Positions 7,600 to 16,437 of a DNA stretch of 64,000 nt are shown here, one piece after another. The notes below the pieces were generated by a model that saw nothing but the letters and a program-made list of their open reading frames with translations, was not told the DNA's origin and did not search any database. Source of the stretch: Cohnella fermenti (GTDB taxonomy: Bacteria > Bacillota > Bacilli > Paenibacillales > Paenibacillaceae); the NCBI RefSeq assembly GCF_004801405.1, contig NZ_SSOB01000030.1:32302-96301 (forward strand). Reading direction: 5' to 3'. The stretch's first letter is position 1, and each line of letters opens with the position of its first letter. Made by a program: the position numbers and the translations under genes.

Positions 7600-9479
7600 A
7601 TCGAGTAGGAGGAGGCGCCGAGCCCCCGTCCTCTCACACCACCGTACATGCGGGTCCGCATACGGCGGTTCCTAAAGGTTAACGAGTTTCAAGATAACGA
7701 GTTGTCAGACTAAGTAGCCCTTGGTCGCTCCAGTAGGAGCGATTAAGGGCGTTGTTTATGTTTCGGGACATTTCCCAGCATCCGCGCCTTGCGTTTGCCA
7801 TCATTCTTGCCGCCCATTCCGGAACGCCTAATGCTCGTAAGTTTCTGAGTCTGGATTTCGGTAATTTCCACTGTTTCCACGCACACATGCGCAGTCTACG
7901 ACGAATCCATTCGTCAAGTCGTTCGCAGTGCGACTTCGCAGATGCTAAGCGGAAGTAGCCCATCCATCCCCTGAGGTATCGGTTGAGTTCTTTCAACCGG
8001 TTCTCCATGGAGATTCCCCGCGTTCGCGAAGTAATCTCTCTTACGCGTTCTTTCAGTTGTTCCAGTTTCTTCGGGGCGATTCGAATTGTCGCGCCTTTGT
8101 TGGTTAGAAAGCTAAAACCGAGGAACTTGCGCTTCCACGGCCGGTCAACGGCGCTTTTGTCCCGATTCACTTTCAGTCTGAGTTTCCCCTCTACAAAACG
8201 AGTCACCGATTCCATCACGCGTTCACCAGCGCGTTTACTCCGGACGAAGATATTGCAGTCGTCCGCGTAGCGCACGAAGTTCAGTCCTCTTTCCGTCAGT
8301 TCCTTGTCTAAGTCATCCAGGAGGATGTTCGCTAGGAGCGGACTGAGCGGTCCGCCTTGCGGCGTCCCTTCCAGCGTCTCCTGCTTTGTCCCGTCGACCA
8401 TGACTCCGGCATTGAGGTAGGCGCGGATCAGCTTCAGGACACGCTTGTCCGTAACTTTCCGTGCTACCCTTGCCATGAGGATGTCGTGGTGCACTCTGTC
8501 AAAGAACTTCTCCAAGTCCATGTCCACGACCCAGCGGCATCCGTCTTGGATATAGGATTGCGCTTGTTTGACTGCGTCGTGGGCACGTTTCCTTGGTCGG
8601 AATCCGAAGCTGTTCGGTGAAAACTGCGGGTCGAAGATCGGTGTCATCACTTGCATGAGGGCTTGCTGGATGAAGCGGTCCATTACGGTTGGGATACCTA
8701 ACAGCCGAACCCCGCCTCCGGGTTTGGGGATTTCCACCCGTTTGACTGGCATCGGTCTGTACGTACCCGATTGGAGCTCCGCTTTCACGGTTTCCCAGCG
8801 TTCCCATACGTGCGCTTGTAGCTCGGCTACCGTCACGTTGTCTATGCCCGGCGCTCCTCCGTTTTGTTGGACCCGTTTGAATGCGGCTCTGAGGTTTGTT
8901 CCCTCAAGCATCCGCTCCAGCAAGTCGTACTGTCCTTCGCGAGAAGAAAGGTCGATTTGTGCCGACGAAGAACTCGGCGCTCCGGCGTACCCTTGCGGTT
9001 TCACCGCTACCCTTTGCCGCGAGCTCCCTTGCGGGATATTCTGCTGTCGTTGCTCTTCGCGCGAACGCATCGTTTTCTTCTCTCCTTTAAGTTCAGCCCT
9101 TCCAAGGCTGTTGCAACATCCTTGTACTATGGCCTCTGCTGACTCCTGCGGATTCAGCGCGACTTCTCAGTCGCGGTTACGAAAGATCTTTCGCGTATTC
9201 CGCAGGCCTCCCCAGATAAGAACGTCATCTTTCCGCCCGCGCTCGCCCAAGTTTACGGCTGCAGCCTTTGGCAGCTTAGGATTTCGTCATGGTGTGGTGA
9301 CTCATCCGACTGCAACCGCCTCAAATTGGATTCGTGTACCTCGAGCCGTGCTTTTGCCTCCAGCTTCCTTCGGATTCCGCCTCGCGGCGGACACCCTTGC
9401 TTTCGGCTATGGTAGGCGCTTGCCAGCCCCCATTCCGGACTTTCACCGTAGAGATGACGCCCATGCTGGGCGTACACAC
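7600..9479 (-). mobile_element. Complete group II intron (probably class C)
   Basis: On the minus strand the element starts GTGTGTACGCCC at 9479, matching the GUGYG start consensus. It ends CCTACTCGAT at about 7600, an AY-type end. Next to the 3' end a domain V hairpin is visible (CCGTATGCGG ... CCGCATGTACGG, about 7636-7672), then a domain VI hairpin (about 7603-7632). It encodes a reverse transcriptase without an HNH domain. The 5' exon is a strong stem-loop (9483-9507), the kind of target class C introns use. Length is about 1,880 bp. Joining the flanks rebuilds a short DUF2626 gene-terminator spacer, so the ends are probably right to within a base or two. Confidence 0.88.
7679..9070 (-). 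CDS. ltrA: Group II intron reverse transcriptase/maturase
   Basis: A 463-residue intron-encoded protein. It has the RT core with NGGAPGIDNVTV (RT0/1), IPTVMDRFIQQALMQ, FGFRPRKRAHDAV, the DMDLEKFFD motif and the catalytic YADD box (FVRYADDCNIF, about residue 265). It also has GTPQGGPLSPLLANI. The maturase X domain follows (LKELNRYLRGWMGYF, WIRRRLRMCAWKQWK). There is no C-terminal HNH endonuclease, as in class C elements that insert at hairpins during replication. AAAGGAGAG precedes ATG 9070. The reading frame looks intact, so the element may still be active. The protein helps splicing and copies the intron RNA into DNA. Confidence 0.95.
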   Translation of the reverse strand: MRSREEQRQQNIPQGSSRQRVAVKPQGYAGAPSSSSAQIDLSSREGQYDLLERMLEGTNLRAAFKRVQQNGGAPGIDNVTVAELQAHVWERWETVKAELQSGTYRPMPVKRVEIPKPGGGVRLLGIPTVMDRFIQQALMQVMTPIFDPQFSPNSFGFRPRKRAHDAVKQAQSYIQDGCRWVVDMDLEKFFDRVHHDILMARVARKVTDKRVLKLIRAYLNAGVMVDGTKQETLEGTPQGGPLSPLLANILLDDLDKELTERGLNFVRYADDCNIFVRSKRAGERVMESVTRFVEGKLRLKVNRDKSAVDRPWKRKFLGFSFLTNKGATIRIAPKKLEQLKERVREITSRTRGISMENRLKELNRYLRGWMGYFRLASAKSHCERLDEWIRRRLRMCAWKQWKLPKSRLRNLRALGVPEWAARMMANARRGCWEMSRNINNALNRSYWSDQGLLSLTTRYLETR

Positions 9480-9482
9480 GGA

Positions 9483-9513
9483 ACGCCGGAGCGAATCGCT
9501 CCGGCGTTTTTTT
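9483..9513 (+). terminator. Displaced terminator of DUF2626 gene / intron target hairpin
   Basis: ACGCCGGAGCG pairs with CGCTCCGGCGT around an AAT loop, followed on the plus strand by a T tract (TTTTTTTGTTTTTT). On the minus strand the same hairpin is the 5' exon directly before the intron start. Confidence 0.9.
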
Positions 9514-9595
9514 GTTTTTTGGCGTTGTTGGCGGGTGCGGGAGGCGGGGGCGTACTGGCTGCGGAATGGAGGCGGGGCGTATCCCGCCCGAGCGC

Positions 9596-9700
9596 TCTCC
9601 CTGCTCCCTCTCTCCTCTCTCCTCTCTCCTCTCTCCATCTCCCCTTATCCCACCTCTCCTACCTCTCCCCTCTCCCTAATCTCCTCATCTTAACCTTTTC
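9596..9700 (+). repeat. Polypyrimidine tract with 7-bp TCTCCTC repeats
   Basis: About 100 bases are almost only C and T, including several head-to-tail TCTCCTC units. It sits in the long gene-free stretch 9514-10292. No coding signal was seen. Confidence 0.7.
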
Positions 9701-9778
9701 ATCTAACCTCCATCGCCCCTCGTTCCTCCTCCGTTCCGCCAGTGCTTTCTCGAGTGTCGTGAACAGAGGAATAGTGTA

Positions 9779-10025
9779 GATGCGAAAAATCACATTCATC
9801 GGGCAATCCGAGGGACTTCGGCGATTCGGGAGACTTCGGAGGGCGATTTAATGTGAAAAACCGCATTCATTTCGCAGTTTGGGGGGCTTCAGCGGTGAAT
9901 GAATGTGAAAAATCACATTCATTTGGCGTTCGAGGCGCTTTTGGAGCGAATGTATGTGAAAAACCGCATACATTTGGAAATTCGAGGGGTTTCGGGACGA
10001 ATAAATGTGAAAAACCACATTCATT
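9779..10025. repeat. Hairpin-repeat array 1 (five units, 51-bp period)
   Basis: Five cores of the form GAATGTG-AAAAAY-CACATTC start at about 9779, 9850, 9901, 9952 and 10003. The last four are spaced by exactly 51 bp. The arms are inverted repeats around an A-rich 6-base loop; unit D is the most symmetric (AATGTATGTG ... CGCATACATT). The sequences between cores are related (ATTTGGCG-TTCGAGG-G). The array lies in the gene-free stretch 9514-10292. Short reading frames across it have a 17-residue period but differ in every frame and lack ribosome sites, so I regard it as non-coding. Three copies of TGAGCGGAT follow at 10087-10113. Confidence 0.85.
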
Positions 10026-10292
10026 TGGCGGCTCGGGGGATTCGGGCGACTCGGGACGATTCGGGCGGTTCTGGGAATTCAACGAATGAGCGGATTGAGC
10101 GGATTGAGCGGATTCAGCAAATTGAGAAACTTCGGCGCTTCGGAGGGGGGCGGAAGGAGCTTCGGGAGCGAGTAAATGTATCCGAGCCTGAGCGAATGGG
10201 AGAGGAGGCCAAAGCGATTTAAAAAGACGCCTCGCCCTCCCCATCGCCCCAGTCTTGGCCGCCGGTCGCTGACCGCTAATCCGTCAATCCGC

Positions 10293-11453
10293 TTAGAGGG
10301 CCAGGCCGCCGCCTCCCGCCCCCTCCTTGCGGAAAATCTGGACCTTGAACAGCTCGCTCATCCCATCGCTCAGCAGCAGTTGGCGAATCGCCCGATTGCG
10401 CTTCGCGTCGGGGTGGAACGGGTCGGCGCTTGCCACCGGGACAAGCTCCTGCAGCAAGCCCGCTTCCTTAAGGAAGCGAAGCTGCGAGCCGTACCACAGC
10501 TCCGTCAGCCCCGCTTCCCGAGCCGCCCGGCGAAGCCGCGCAAAGTCGACGTGGGCGGTCATGTCCTGCTCTCCCGGCGCGAAGTAAGGATCGTCGAACG
10601 CAACATGATCGCGGTAGCAGACAAATGTGCCGTTCATCCGATGCGCCGCGGTCAGCTCCTCCGTCTCGTCCCCGTAGTCGACGAAGACGAGCAGCGCCTC
10701 GCCCAGCCCGGCGGCGAGCCTCGCAAGCCAAGCTTCCGCGTCGAGCCCAAGCTCGGTCGACTGTCCTTCCCGAAGCTGAACGCCCTCACGTTCCAGCCGT
10801 TCCTTCAGCGCATCCGGAAGCTCCAGCAAACACGGAATCGGTCGATTCCGCTCGGCATCCCACGCTGTGCCGCATTCCCGGAGACGCCCGTCTCTGCGCA
10901 TGATCCGATGGACGGGCATCGCATCCAGCAGCTCGTTGGCGACGATGATCGTCGCCTCCCGACTTGGATCGCCCGCTTCCGCCTCCTCCGGGCTGAGCAC
11001 TTGGGCCCGCCCGTCCGCAATGAACCGCCCAAGCAGCTCTGCGGCCAGCCGGCGATGAACGGGATTGCCGTCCACGACCGTCAGAGAGAAGCGGGAGACG
11101 CCGTCCCGCTCCCAGGCGGAGAGCAACTGGGCGCCAAGCCGCCCGGTTCCTCCGCCCCAGTCGATCACCTTCACCGGCCGCTCGGCTGCGAACAGCTCGT
11201 CCGCCAGCGCGGACAACCGCCGGGCCAGGCAGCTCGCGAACACCTCCCCGACGAAGGAGCTTGTATAGAAGTCGCCTTCTCGCCCGACCCGAGGCTTGCC
11301 CCCGGAATAATAGCCGTGACCGGGATCGTAGAGACAGACGGCCATGTAATCCCGGAACGGGATGCCGCGCACTTTCCTGCCTCCCTCCGTTAGCCCCATT
11401 CGTTCCGAAGCGAGAATGCGTTCTTTTACGATGCCCAATACGGGATAGTCCAT
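10293..11453 (-). CDS. MidA/NDUFAF7-type SAM-dependent methyltransferase
   Basis: A 386-residue protein of the COG1565 family. Typical segments are the N-terminal IPFRDYMAVCLYDPGHGYYS, FYTSSFVGEVFASCLA, the SAM-binding VIDWGGGTGRLGAQLL (about residues 95-110), IVANELLDAMPVHRI and FVDYGDETEEL. Mitochondrial relatives methylate an arginine of a complex I subunit; bacterial substrates are unknown to me. ATG 11453 starts the gene, which is transcribed away from the coiled-coil gene at 11674. Between the two is about 220 bp holding a possible TATAAT (11526-11531). Confidence 0.88.
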   Translation of the reverse strand: MDYPVLGIVKERILASERMGLTEGGRKVRGIPFRDYMAVCLYDPGHGYYSGGKPRVGREGDFYTSSFVGEVFASCLARRLSALADELFAAERPVKVIDWGGGTGRLGAQLLSAWERDGVSRFSLTVVDGNPVHRRLAAELLGRFIADGRAQVLSPEEAEAGDPSREATIIVANELLDAMPVHRIMRRDGRLRECGTAWDAERNRPIPCLLELPDALKERLEREGVQLREGQSTELGLDAEAWLARLAAGLGEALLVFVDYGDETEELTAAHRMNGTFVCYRDHVAFDDPYFAPGEQDMTAHVDFARLRRAAREAGLTELWYGSQLRFLKEAGLLQELVPVASADPFHPDAKRNRAIRQLLLSDGMSELFKVQIFRKEGAGGGGLAL

Positions 11454-11673
11454 CTGACGACTCCTCTCTCCCCTGCCCTTGCATCCCCTTCCAAATGATG
11501 GGTCACGCGGGACGCCCGAATGTTTTATAATGGTGCAAGAGACATGACGAGCCGGAGTGACTCATACAATGGGATCAGCCTCGATCCGCATGTCCAAGCG
11601 AACCGAATTAAACCACATTGAAGCGCATTGAACCACACCGAACCGTCATCGAATCCGAAGGGAGGTCCCCCGA

Positions 11674-12780
11674 ATGCTTCTGCGCCGTCTCTGCCTGATC
11701 CTCTCCGTCGGCTTCATCCTGTTCGCTCTGCTTCCGGCAGCCGGAAGGGGTACGCTGGCCCCTCCGGTCTATGCCGCTCCTTCCGGCTACAGCGAAGAGA
11801 CGCGGAAGCTGCTGGAGAAGGGCCTTACGGTCGTCGAGATCGACCGGGAGATCGAACGCATCTCCGGTCTTCGCTCCGATGCCGAGACGCAGATCGAGCA
11901 GTCCTCCAACGAGTTATCCCGCCAGGAGCTGGCCATCGCGGCCAAGCGGGAGCAAGCCGGGCGCGTTCTAAGAACCTACTACATGGGACAGAAGGATGCG
12001 ATGTGGGCCGCGCTTCTGGGCTCCCGCTCCTTGAAGGAGCTGCTCTCCATGTGGGAGATGATGGATATGCTGATGAGCTCCGACCACGAGGTTCTGAACA
12101 AGTACGAGACCGATTACGAGACGCTCCAGAACGGATATCGGGCGCTTGAGAGAAATAAAGACGAGCTCGCCCAAGTCGAAGCGGAGCTGCGCGCGCAGCG
12201 GGAGCGGATCGAGTCGCTGCAGCGGGAGCTCGACGCCTTGATCGCCGCCAGCGGCGACGAGGAAGGGCTTCGCAAGATGATGGACGAGATGGAAGCCTAC
12301 TGGCAGAACGTCGGCCTGTACGAGGTGAAGAAGCAGTTCCGCGCCCTGTCGAAGGCGATGTCCAAGCTGCCCGATTGGCTTAAGAAACACCCGGACGCCT
12401 TGGAGACGAGCGGACTCAAGGCAACACTCACCATTACCGACGAGCAATTAAACGAGTTTCTAAGGGCGCAAGACGAGCAGCTTGCCGATATGACCATCGC
12501 GTTCGAGGCAGATCGGATGATTCTGGAAGGCCGCAGCGGCGACGTCACAGCAACCATCGAAGGCAGCTACACGATCGAGAACGACCCGAAGAACGCCATT
12601 CTTTTCCACGTGGATAAGCTTGTATTTAACGGTCTGGAGTTGCCGGATACGACGCGGGAAGACCTTGAGAGGGAGTTCGATCTCGGCTTCTATCCGCAGC
12701 AATTCCTCTCCTACATCAAGGCCGACTCGGTTGAATTGGAGGATGGCAAGCTAGTCGTCGGACTCCGGTTCGGCAAATAA
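11674..12780 (+). CDS. Exported coiled-coil protein
   Basis: A 368-residue protein with an N-terminal signal peptide (RRLCLILSVGFILFALLPAA, cleavage likely near VYAAP). Residues about 40-115 and 140-190 are heptad-rich coiled coils (IDREIERISGLRSDAETQIEQ, then ERNKDELAQVEAELRAQRERI). The C-terminal third (about 240-368) looks like a globular beta domain (GLKATLTITDEQLNEFL onward). The N-terminal half recalls CwlO/PcsB-type coiled coils that regulate wall hydrolases, but no peptidase domain is present. GGGAGG precedes ATG 11674. Its last 30 bases overlap the tail of the convergent gene below. A function cannot be assigned from sequence. Confidence 0.75.
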   Translation: MLLRRLCLILSVGFILFALLPAAGRGTLAPPVYAAPSGYSEETRKLLEKGLTVVEIDREIERISGLRSDAETQIEQSSNELSRQELAIAAKREQAGRVLRTYYMGQKDAMWAALLGSRSLKELLSMWEMMDMLMSSDHEVLNKYETDYETLQNGYRALERNKDELAQVEAELRAQRERIESLQRELDALIAASGDEEGLRKMMDEMEAYWQNVGLYEVKKQFRALSKAMSKLPDWLKKHPDALETSGLKATLTITDEQLNEFLRAQDEQLADMTIAFEADRMILEGRSGDVTATIEGSYTIENDPKNAILFHVDKLVFNGLELPDTTREDLEREFDLGFYPQQFLSYIKADSVELEDGKLVVGLRFGK

Positions 12781-14106
12781 GCCTCTGGAGCGCTCCCAGC
12801 GCTCCTTCCACTCGTCCAGCGTTACGCTTCCTTCCATAAAGCCCGTCCAGAGACTCCTCAGCAAGCCGAAGCGGAACGCCATGCCCGGCTCGGCCGAGAC
12901 CGTCGTCTGGTTCGGGAACCGCTGGGCGATCGATACCGACACGTCCGGTCCGTCGCTCCCTCCTCCTTCGTACAAGGAACGATAGACCGGAAGCCGCCCT
13001 GTCGCAACGTAATTCTGCCATTGGTTGTCCTCGCTCGTTATTCCCGCGATCCATTCCAGCGCCGCATCCTTGTTCGCGGAACCGGAGGAGAGGACGAAGC
13101 TGGAGCCGCCCGGCCAGACGAACTCGGAGCTCCAGGAGCCGAAGTCGAGCTTGATCGCCGCGGCGGACGCTTCCGGCAGCTCCTTGAGCGCCCCCTCCGC
13201 TTCCGATTCGCGAACGATCGCCGCCGCGTAACGGCCCGCCGCGAACGCCGGCCAGAAGCTCTCGTCCTTCTCGGGCGATTCCCATGCCACTCCCTCCTGC
13301 TCCTGGGCAAGCAAGGCGAGCGCGGCTTCCATCCCGGACTGCTCCCACGTCTCTTCCTGCGCTTCGAACAGCACATCCTCCCGTTCCCCGGTCACGGCCC
13401 CGAGCCATGCCAGCAGAGCTTGCGGCTCCTGCCGGTCGATCGCCAGCCACTGGCTGACAAGCCCCGCGTCCCGGAGCTTCTGCGGCAGGCTCTGCCACTG
13501 ATCGAGCCGAAGAGGCAGCCCCAGCGGGTCCTCTTCGGTCTTGATCGCCTCAAGCACATTCCGATTCCAGACGAGTATGTAAGGGTCGAATTCCAGCGGG
13601 ACTCCCCAGTGGTAACCGTTCCAATCCAATTGAGAGATAAGGGCGTCGAATTGCTCCGACAGCGCTTCTCCGACGAACGCTCCGTCAACCGGACTCAGCT
13701 TGCCTGCGACCGCCAGACGGCGAACCCATTCGTTCGGGATCAGCAGAATATCCGCCTGATTCGCGAGATCCAGCCGCTTCTCCTCCGTGTCCGCATCGCC
13801 CGGTTCGACGCGCAGCCACTTGACCGTGAGCTCGGCATGCGCCAAGCGGTATTGCTCATCCTGACGGCGGAGAACCTCATACCCCTCCTCGTCGGAGACG
13901 ATCGCCACAACAAGCTCGGCCGGCTCCGAGAACGGATCGACCGGAGCGAGAACGGGCAGCAGATCCGGCTCTTCCGGCACCGAGTAGGGCAAGGACAAAG
14001 GCGACGGCGAAGTCGCAAGAGGAGACACGAACAGCACGATAAGGCCGAGCAGCACGATGACCAGCAATGTTTTTGGACGCGTATTCGTCTCCTCCCTTCC
14101 TTGCAC
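12751..14106 (-). CDS. Extracellular solute-binding-protein-like membrane-anchored protein
   Basis: A 451-residue protein. An N-terminal hydrophobic helix (KTLLVIVLLGLIVLFVSPLA) has no lipobox cysteine, so it is probably a membrane anchor. The body resembles family 1 sugar-binding proteins: NQADILLIPNEWVRRLAVAGKL, WGVPLEFDPYILVWNRNVLEA, FAAGRYAAAIV, then the C-terminal ITSEDNQWQNYVATGRLPV. There are no permease or ATPase genes beside it, so it may be a stand-alone sensor or scavenging protein. It converges on and overlaps the coiled-coil gene by 30 bp at the 3' ends. Confidence 0.75.
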   Translation of the reverse strand: MQGREETNTRPKTLLVIVLLGLIVLFVSPLATSPSPLSLPYSVPEEPDLLPVLAPVDPFSEPAELVVAIVSDEEGYEVLRRQDEQYRLAHAELTVKWLRVEPGDADTEEKRLDLANQADILLIPNEWVRRLAVAGKLSPVDGAFVGEALSEQFDALISQLDWNGYHWGVPLEFDPYILVWNRNVLEAIKTEEDPLGLPLRLDQWQSLPQKLRDAGLVSQWLAIDRQEPQALLAWLGAVTGEREDVLFEAQEETWEQSGMEAALALLAQEQEGVAWESPEKDESFWPAFAAGRYAAAIVRESEAEGALKELPEASAAAIKLDFGSWSSEFVWPGGSSFVLSSGSANKDAALEWIAGITSEDNQWQNYVATGRLPVYRSLYEGGGSDGPDVSVSIAQRFPNQTTVSAEPGMAFRFGLLRSLWTGFMEGSVTLDEWKERWERSRGLFAEPESDD

Positions 14107-14279
14107 CCCTGTTTAATCGCATCCTCTTCATGATAGCAGTTAAGTCGGGAAATGTCGCGCTATTCTTTGTAACCGCTTTATCTCAAGAAGCCCGGACAGC
14201 GCCGAAGAACCGGTGGCGGAAGCCGCCCCGGCCCTTCGTTACGAACGAAGACGAAATCTTCGGAATCGGCCGCGACTCG

Positions 14280-15614
14280 TTACAGCCGCTCGGCGGCCAA
14301 CTGAGCCAGACGGGAGCGTTCGCCCTTCTCGAGCGTCACGTGCCCGCTGATCCCTTCCGCCTTGAATTGCTCGATCAGATAAGTCAGCCCGTTGCTCATC
14401 GCATCCAGATACGGATGATCGATCTGCTCCGGATCGCCCAGAAGGACAATCTTGCTGTTCTCCCCGACGCGCGAGACGATCGTCTTCACCTCGTGCTTGC
14501 TCAGGTTCTGCGCCTCGTCGATGATGATGAACTGGCCCGGGATCGAGCGCCCGCGAATATACGTGAGGGCTTCCACCTGGATGCTGCCGAGACCCATGAG
14601 GATCTTATCCAGATCGCCGGACTTCTTCGTGTCGAACAGGAATTCCAGGTTGTCGTAGATCGGCTGCATCCACGGACGCAGCTTCTCTTCCTTCTCGCCG
14701 GGCAGATAACCGATATCCTTGCCCATTGGCACAACCGGGCGCGCGATCAGCAGCTTCTTGTACTTGTGCTCATCCTCGACTTTCATAAGTCCGGCCGCCA
14801 GCGTCAGCAGCGTCTTGCCCGTGCCCGCCCGGCCGGACAGCGTCACCAGCGGGATGTCATCGTTCAGCAACAGCTCCAGCGCCATCCGCTGCTGGGCGTT
14901 CCGCGCGGTGATTCCCCACACCGGATCGTTGCTCAGATGAAGCGGCTCGAGGCGATGGCCGTCCGGGCTCACCTTGAGCAGCGCCGACTTGCTCGTTCCG
15001 AGCTCATCCCGAAGAATGACGAATTCGTTCGGCATCAGCTTGACATTCAGTCCCAGATGATTGATTCCAAGGAAACGATACGTATAAAATTCATCGATCA
15101 CCGACGGATGGACATGCAGCGTTAGATGGCCGGCGTACTGGTCGCTCGGCGATGCCGCGCGGTCAGACAAGTAGTCTTCGGTCATGATGCCGAGGACGTC
15201 CGCCTTCACGCGCACGAGCACGTCCTTGCTGACGAGAATGACCGGGCAGCCCCCGCCTTCCCGTTCTTGCTCCTCCATATGATAATTCAGCGCCACCGCC
15301 AGAATGCGATTGTCGTTCGTCATCTCGCCGAACAGCTCCTGCACGCGGACGAAGCGTCGATGGTTCATCTCGACTTTGAGCGAGCCCCCATTATCCAGCG
15401 CCACCCCGTCGTGAAGATGTCCGTTCTCCCGCAGGCGGTCCAATTCGCGGGAGACGAAGCGGGCGTTGCGGCCGATCTCGTCGGCGAGCCGCTTCTTGGA
15501 ATCGATCTCCTCGAGCACGACGGAAGGAATGACTACCTCGTTGTCCTCAAAAGAGAACATCGCTTGCGGATCGTGAAGAAGCACGTTGGTATCGATCACA
15601 TAAATTTTTCTCAA
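14280..15614 (-). CDS. PhoH-family protein with N-terminal PIN domain (YlaK-like)
   Basis: A 444-residue cytoplasmic protein. Residues 1-135 are a PIN nuclease-type domain (KIYVIDTNVLLHDP with the first acidic residue, then VLEEIDSKK). Residues about 220-440 are the PhoH ATPase with Walker A SGRAGTGKTLLTLA, FIIIDEAQNLS (Walker B) and LLGDPEQID. PIN-PhoH2 proteins are reported as RNA helicase/RNase combinations. In Bacillus the orthologue ylaK adjoins ylaJ; here ylaJ is the divergent neighbour, which supports the assignment. ATG 15614 follows GGGAGGGACC. Confidence 0.92.
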   Translation of the reverse strand: MRKIYVIDTNVLLHDPQAMFSFEDNEVVIPSVVLEEIDSKKRLADEIGRNARFVSRELDRLRENGHLHDGVALDNGGSLKVEMNHRRFVRVQELFGEMTNDNRILAVALNYHMEEQEREGGGCPVILVSKDVLVRVKADVLGIMTEDYLSDRAASPSDQYAGHLTLHVHPSVIDEFYTYRFLGINHLGLNVKLMPNEFVILRDELGTSKSALLKVSPDGHRLEPLHLSNDPVWGITARNAQQRMALELLLNDDIPLVTLSGRAGTGKTLLTLAAGLMKVEDEHKYKKLLIARPVVPMGKDIGYLPGEKEEKLRPWMQPIYDNLEFLFDTKKSGDLDKILMGLGSIQVEALTYIRGRSIPGQFIIIDEAQNLSKHEVKTIVSRVGENSKIVLLGDPEQIDHPYLDAMSNGLTYLIEQFKAEGISGHVTLEKGERSRLAQLAAERL

Positions 15615-15797
15615 CGGTGGTCCCTCCCGGGTTCGACGGATTTGGGCGAATGGAGACGAGAAATCTGAATCATTGGCAGACGACGGGGAACAATGAGATC
15701 AGGATCGCGCGATTGTTGTCGACAGCGCAGGCTCGGAAGCCGCAGCTCTCCGGGCATCCCCTCCAGACAGAATATACGTATGGGACGGTGATTGGAT

Positions 15798-16406
15798 ATG
15801 CAACGAAGCTCGACCTTGGGCGGCATCGGTTCCGCTCTGCTGTTCGCCGCGCTCACCCTCGGCACGGTCGGATGCGGCCATGCGAAGGATTCGAACCGGG
15901 AATCAAGCCCCGAGCTGGGCCATCGGCTCGAAGCCCGCAGCGCAGGCGAGGCGAACGCTATCGCGAAGACGAACGCGACCGATGTCGCGAACCATCTTGA
16001 GAAGCTGGCTTCCGGCGTTCAAGGCGTCCGAGGAGCAACGTGCGTCGTGTTCGGGAAGTACGCCGTCGTCGGAATCGACGTCGAGCCGACGCTGGAGCGC
16101 TCGCGGGTCGGAACGGTCAAGTACGCGGTCGCCGAAGCGTTCCGCAAGGACCCGTACGGCATCGATGCCGTCGTGACGGCGGACATCGACATGGCCCAGC
16201 GGCTGCGGGAGATTCGGACCGACGTGAAGGCCGGAAGGCCGATCGCCGGCTTCGCCGAAGAGATGGCGGACATCGTCGGACGACTTGTTCCGCAAATCCC
16301 GCGCAGCGTCATTCCGCCGGCTTCGCCGGACGGAACGGCCGAGATCGAGAAGCTGCAGACTCGTACGGGAGGCGGTTCCTCCCCGGCGCACACCTCCGGA
16401 AGATGA
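15798..16406 (+). CDS. ylaJ: YhcN/YlaJ-family sporulation lipoprotein
   Basis: About 202 residues with a lipoprotein signal ending in TVGC-type lipobox (LGTVGCGHAKDSN). Residues about 50-150 form the YhcN/YlaJ domain (ATCVVFGKYAVVGIDVEP, YAVAEAFRKDPYG, VVTADIDMAQRLREI). Family members are lipoproteins of the spore inner membrane or cortex region. ATG 15798 is preferred to TTG 15792 because GGTGA lies at proper distance. It is divergent from phoH. A hairpin follows directly after the stop. Confidence 0.88.
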   Translation: MQRSSTLGGIGSALLFAALTLGTVGCGHAKDSNRESSPELGHRLEARSAGEANAIAKTNATDVANHLEKLASGVQGVRGATCVVFGKYAVVGIDVEPTLERSRVGTVKYAVAEAFRKDPYGIDAVVTADIDMAQRLREIRTDVKAGRPIAGFAEEMADIVGRLVPQIPRSVIPPASPDGTAEIEKLQTRTGGGSSPAHTSGR

Positions 16407-16410
16407 CAGA

Positions 16411-16437
16411 AAGCCCAGTGATTGCTCACTGGGCTTT
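16411..16437. terminator. Bidirectional terminator-like hairpin
   Basis: AGCCCAGTGA and TCACTGGGCT form a perfect 10-bp stem with a short loop, flanked on both sides by AAA/TTT. It ends ylaJ on the plus strand and would also end the small minus-strand transcript that starts near 16673. Confidence 0.75.

Noticed and set aside
9779..10025. CRISPR array
   Set aside because: Repeat cores are short inverted repeats, spacers are similar to each other rather than unique, units vary, and no cas genes are present.
9853..10222. Tandem-repeat peptides (17-residue period such as CEKPHTFG or NVKNHIHL)
   Set aside because: Several frames are open at once because 51 is a multiple of three; array 2 breaks the frame. 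No ribosome sites were seen, so coding is unlikely.
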